Of a stretch of 64,000 bases of DNA, positions 62,301 through 64,000 are shown piece after piece (position 1 is the stretch's first letter; every line of letters begins with the position of its first letter). The stretch is from Lycocorax pyrrhopterus obiensis (Eukaryota > Chordata > Aves > Passeriformes > Paradisaeidae), in the NCBI GenBank assembly GCA_014706295.1, contig JACSVZ010000004.1:6875465-6939464 (forward strand). Reading direction: 5' to 3'. The notes beneath the pieces were generated by a model. The model was not told the DNA's origin. It did no database searches and saw only the letters and a list, made by a program, of their open reading frames with translations. The position numbers were made by a program, and so were the translations under genes.

Positions 62301-64000
62301 TTGGTCATATTCCCATTAAGGCACTTATTTTGCATTGTTTCTTCAGCTCCCATATCATATCCTGCTTGTTTTAATTTCTTTCTGCAGACATTTTTACAGC
62401 ACCTTATGCAACCACTTCCTGCAAGAAGAGCCTTTGCCTTTCTTCACGTAAGGGAAATTGCCTGGGATTCCACAATTGGTTATCACCAATAAACATGGTT
62501 GTGAAGGAGAGAAGCCTGCAAGGCACTCTCAAGCCAGTCGCAGGGTCCAGGCAATGCCCAGAGCCAAGCACTCAGCCCTGCACAGCGCTGAGCCCTGATT
62601 CAGCACCTCCTGAGAACAGGGGCAAAATTGCCATCAGCTTGGGCAGGGGTGAAATCTCAGCCATCCAAAATGCACTGGCTCATTCATAAAGTGCTCTGAT
62701 AACGACCATTAAGAAAGGGAGAGCAATATTTTGAATCTAATATAAAACCACAAATGGACTGTTCCATCAGGACTCTCATGCAGCACTAGGTACAAAGAGA
62801 TGCCCGGTTCCTCACACACAGTGATAGGGATCCATGGATATTGTCACACTCCTCTTGCCATTTGAGGACCTGCTCTTTACATTTGGCACCCATCTATTGT
62901 TAACATTGATCATGGTTTCACGTACACTCCATATGAGGAAATCTCCTTCATGGAAAGCATTCTTTGCTATAGCACCCCCTCAAAAAAATGGAAGAATCCT
63001 GGGTAGCTATGTGTTGTATCCAGTTCTAAAATTCACTCTGAACAGAAAGATGATGCCTTTGCCACTTTTTGACACGGACCTGAACTTGGTATTCTGAACA
63101 GGACTATGCAGAATTGAATTACATTTCATCTCCTTCTGCAATCCATCTTTTCCATTTCTGTTCATTTGCTGTAGCTGCAGAAGTATTGAGTGCTGCAAGA
63201 TATACTTAGTTTTCCAAACCATGCAAGTCATTATGAATGGCCTTGTGTCCAGGTAAAGGTTAAGGAGGTCCTTTGTTGTTCTAGTTTAACTTGTCCCTGA
63301 CACTGCAGCCTAATCATTCCACATAATAACAGTCCTGATACACAGGCCTGAGTCAAAGTCACAAGTCAATAAATCCATTCCTTCCTCCCTTTCAGGCAAA
63401 GTGTTGAATAGCACTGAGTGTGCAGTGTCACAAAACCCTGCAGTCTATCACATCAAGGTCGTCTGGTATACAGTGTGAAAAACTTTCTTTCTTTAAGTGC
63501 CTCACACATTCAGGAGGAGACGATGTGTTGTACGGACTAACGAGTACGCTCTGGATCGTTTGGAGGAGATTAAAATAGGGGCCTGACATCAGAATAGTTT
63601 TAGTTACACTTGCTTAATCTTCTGGCTGTTGTTGCTCTGAATTTGTAGTGCCTGGGGGAGGCTGAGCCACTCACAAGGAGCCCAGCCCATCTCCCTTCTC
63701 TATTCAGACTCCTTGGATGTGCAAAGACAAGTCATAGCTGAAGGCTGGCAGATTTTATTTGCTGAGGTTCACTGTGCATTTGAGGTCTATTCTAATGGTC
63801 TAATTCTGGTAATGTGAATTGTTTGCCCCTGAGAAAAGCGACACAGCACCACGTACTGAATCATCTCTTCACCTTTAGTTAAGAAAGCCAACCCCCAAAA
63901 CCAAAACAACCTCCCAAACCCTTAGGTGGTGGGTCTCTGGAAGAACACAAGCCTGAGTTACAGTTTGTTTACTTTGTTAAGGGACTTATAGCTCTTTCAG
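59366..64000. other. Unique non-coding sequence
   Basis: No gene, RNA gene or named repeat is recognised in the last 4.6 kb. The 168-codon minus-strand frame at 61498-62004 and the 118-codon plus-strand frame at 62136-62492 have no recognisable domains. A good splice-donor-like GGTAAGTGAGG occurs near 59688 but no matching exon is evident. Confidence 0.4.

Noticed and set aside
1..64000. tRNA, rRNA, CRISPR array, endogenous retrovirus LTR or prokaryotic operon
   Set aside because: None was seen on reading either strand; composition and repeats are those of vertebrate nuclear DNA.

Overview
The window reads as nuclear DNA of a bird and contains no gene I can support. Three things point to a bird. 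The only retroposons I recognise are CR1-type LINE fragments and very old MIR-like SINEs. One CR1 tail (about 37841-38010) has the sequence common at avian CR1 3' ends. Recognisable repeats cover only about 3-4% of the window, as expected of a compact avian genome and unlike a mammal, where L1 or Alu/B1 copies would be expected in 64 kb. A neoavian, perhaps passerine, bird is my best guess; the order is inference. Nothing looks prokaryotic, plasmid or viral: no operons, no Shine-Dalgarno-led reading frames, no CRISPR array, no rRNA or tRNA.

All open frames are short. The longest, 256 codons at 4233-5003 on the minus strand, lies over a local GC-rich island. None carries a domain I recognise, so I annotate no CDS. 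The window is therefore best read as intergenic DNA or the interior of a large intron. Several stretches have the look of vertebrate conserved non-coding elements, with homeodomain, POU and PBX/MEIS-type motifs and CpGs kept in AT-rich DNA. This suggests, but does not prove, a regulatory landscape around a developmental gene outside the window.

Layout: 1-9.6 kb is mostly unique, with one MIR (435), a 23-T tract (2897), a GC-rich island (4480-4870) and one CNE-like block (7095-7345). 9.6-16 kb holds MIRs at 11466 and 15548, a CR1 tail followed by an old palindromic repeat (13110-13230), and CNE-like blocks. 16-18.2 kb is CNE-like. 18.8-20.6 kb is a cluster of ancient repeats: CR1, a possible hAT remnant, CR1 and MIR. 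20.7-29.4 kb has several CpG-dense patches and the strongest CNE-like block (27470-27690). 30.2-30.55 kb holds the most unusual structure: about 87-bp direct repeats ending in a 132-bp near-palindrome, with a second perfect stem-loop beside it. 30.6-42 kb is largely unique, with one avian CR1 tail and simple repeats. 42.6 kb has a very CpG-dense patch with an RFX-like X-box. 43-64 kb is mostly unique, with an (AC)n microsatellite, G-runs, a well-preserved MIR-like SINE (57660-57810) and the longest CR1 copy (58962-59365).

All repeat calls are by-eye matches to remembered family consensus sequences, and all CNE calls are inference from composition and motifs; neither has been searched or aligned.
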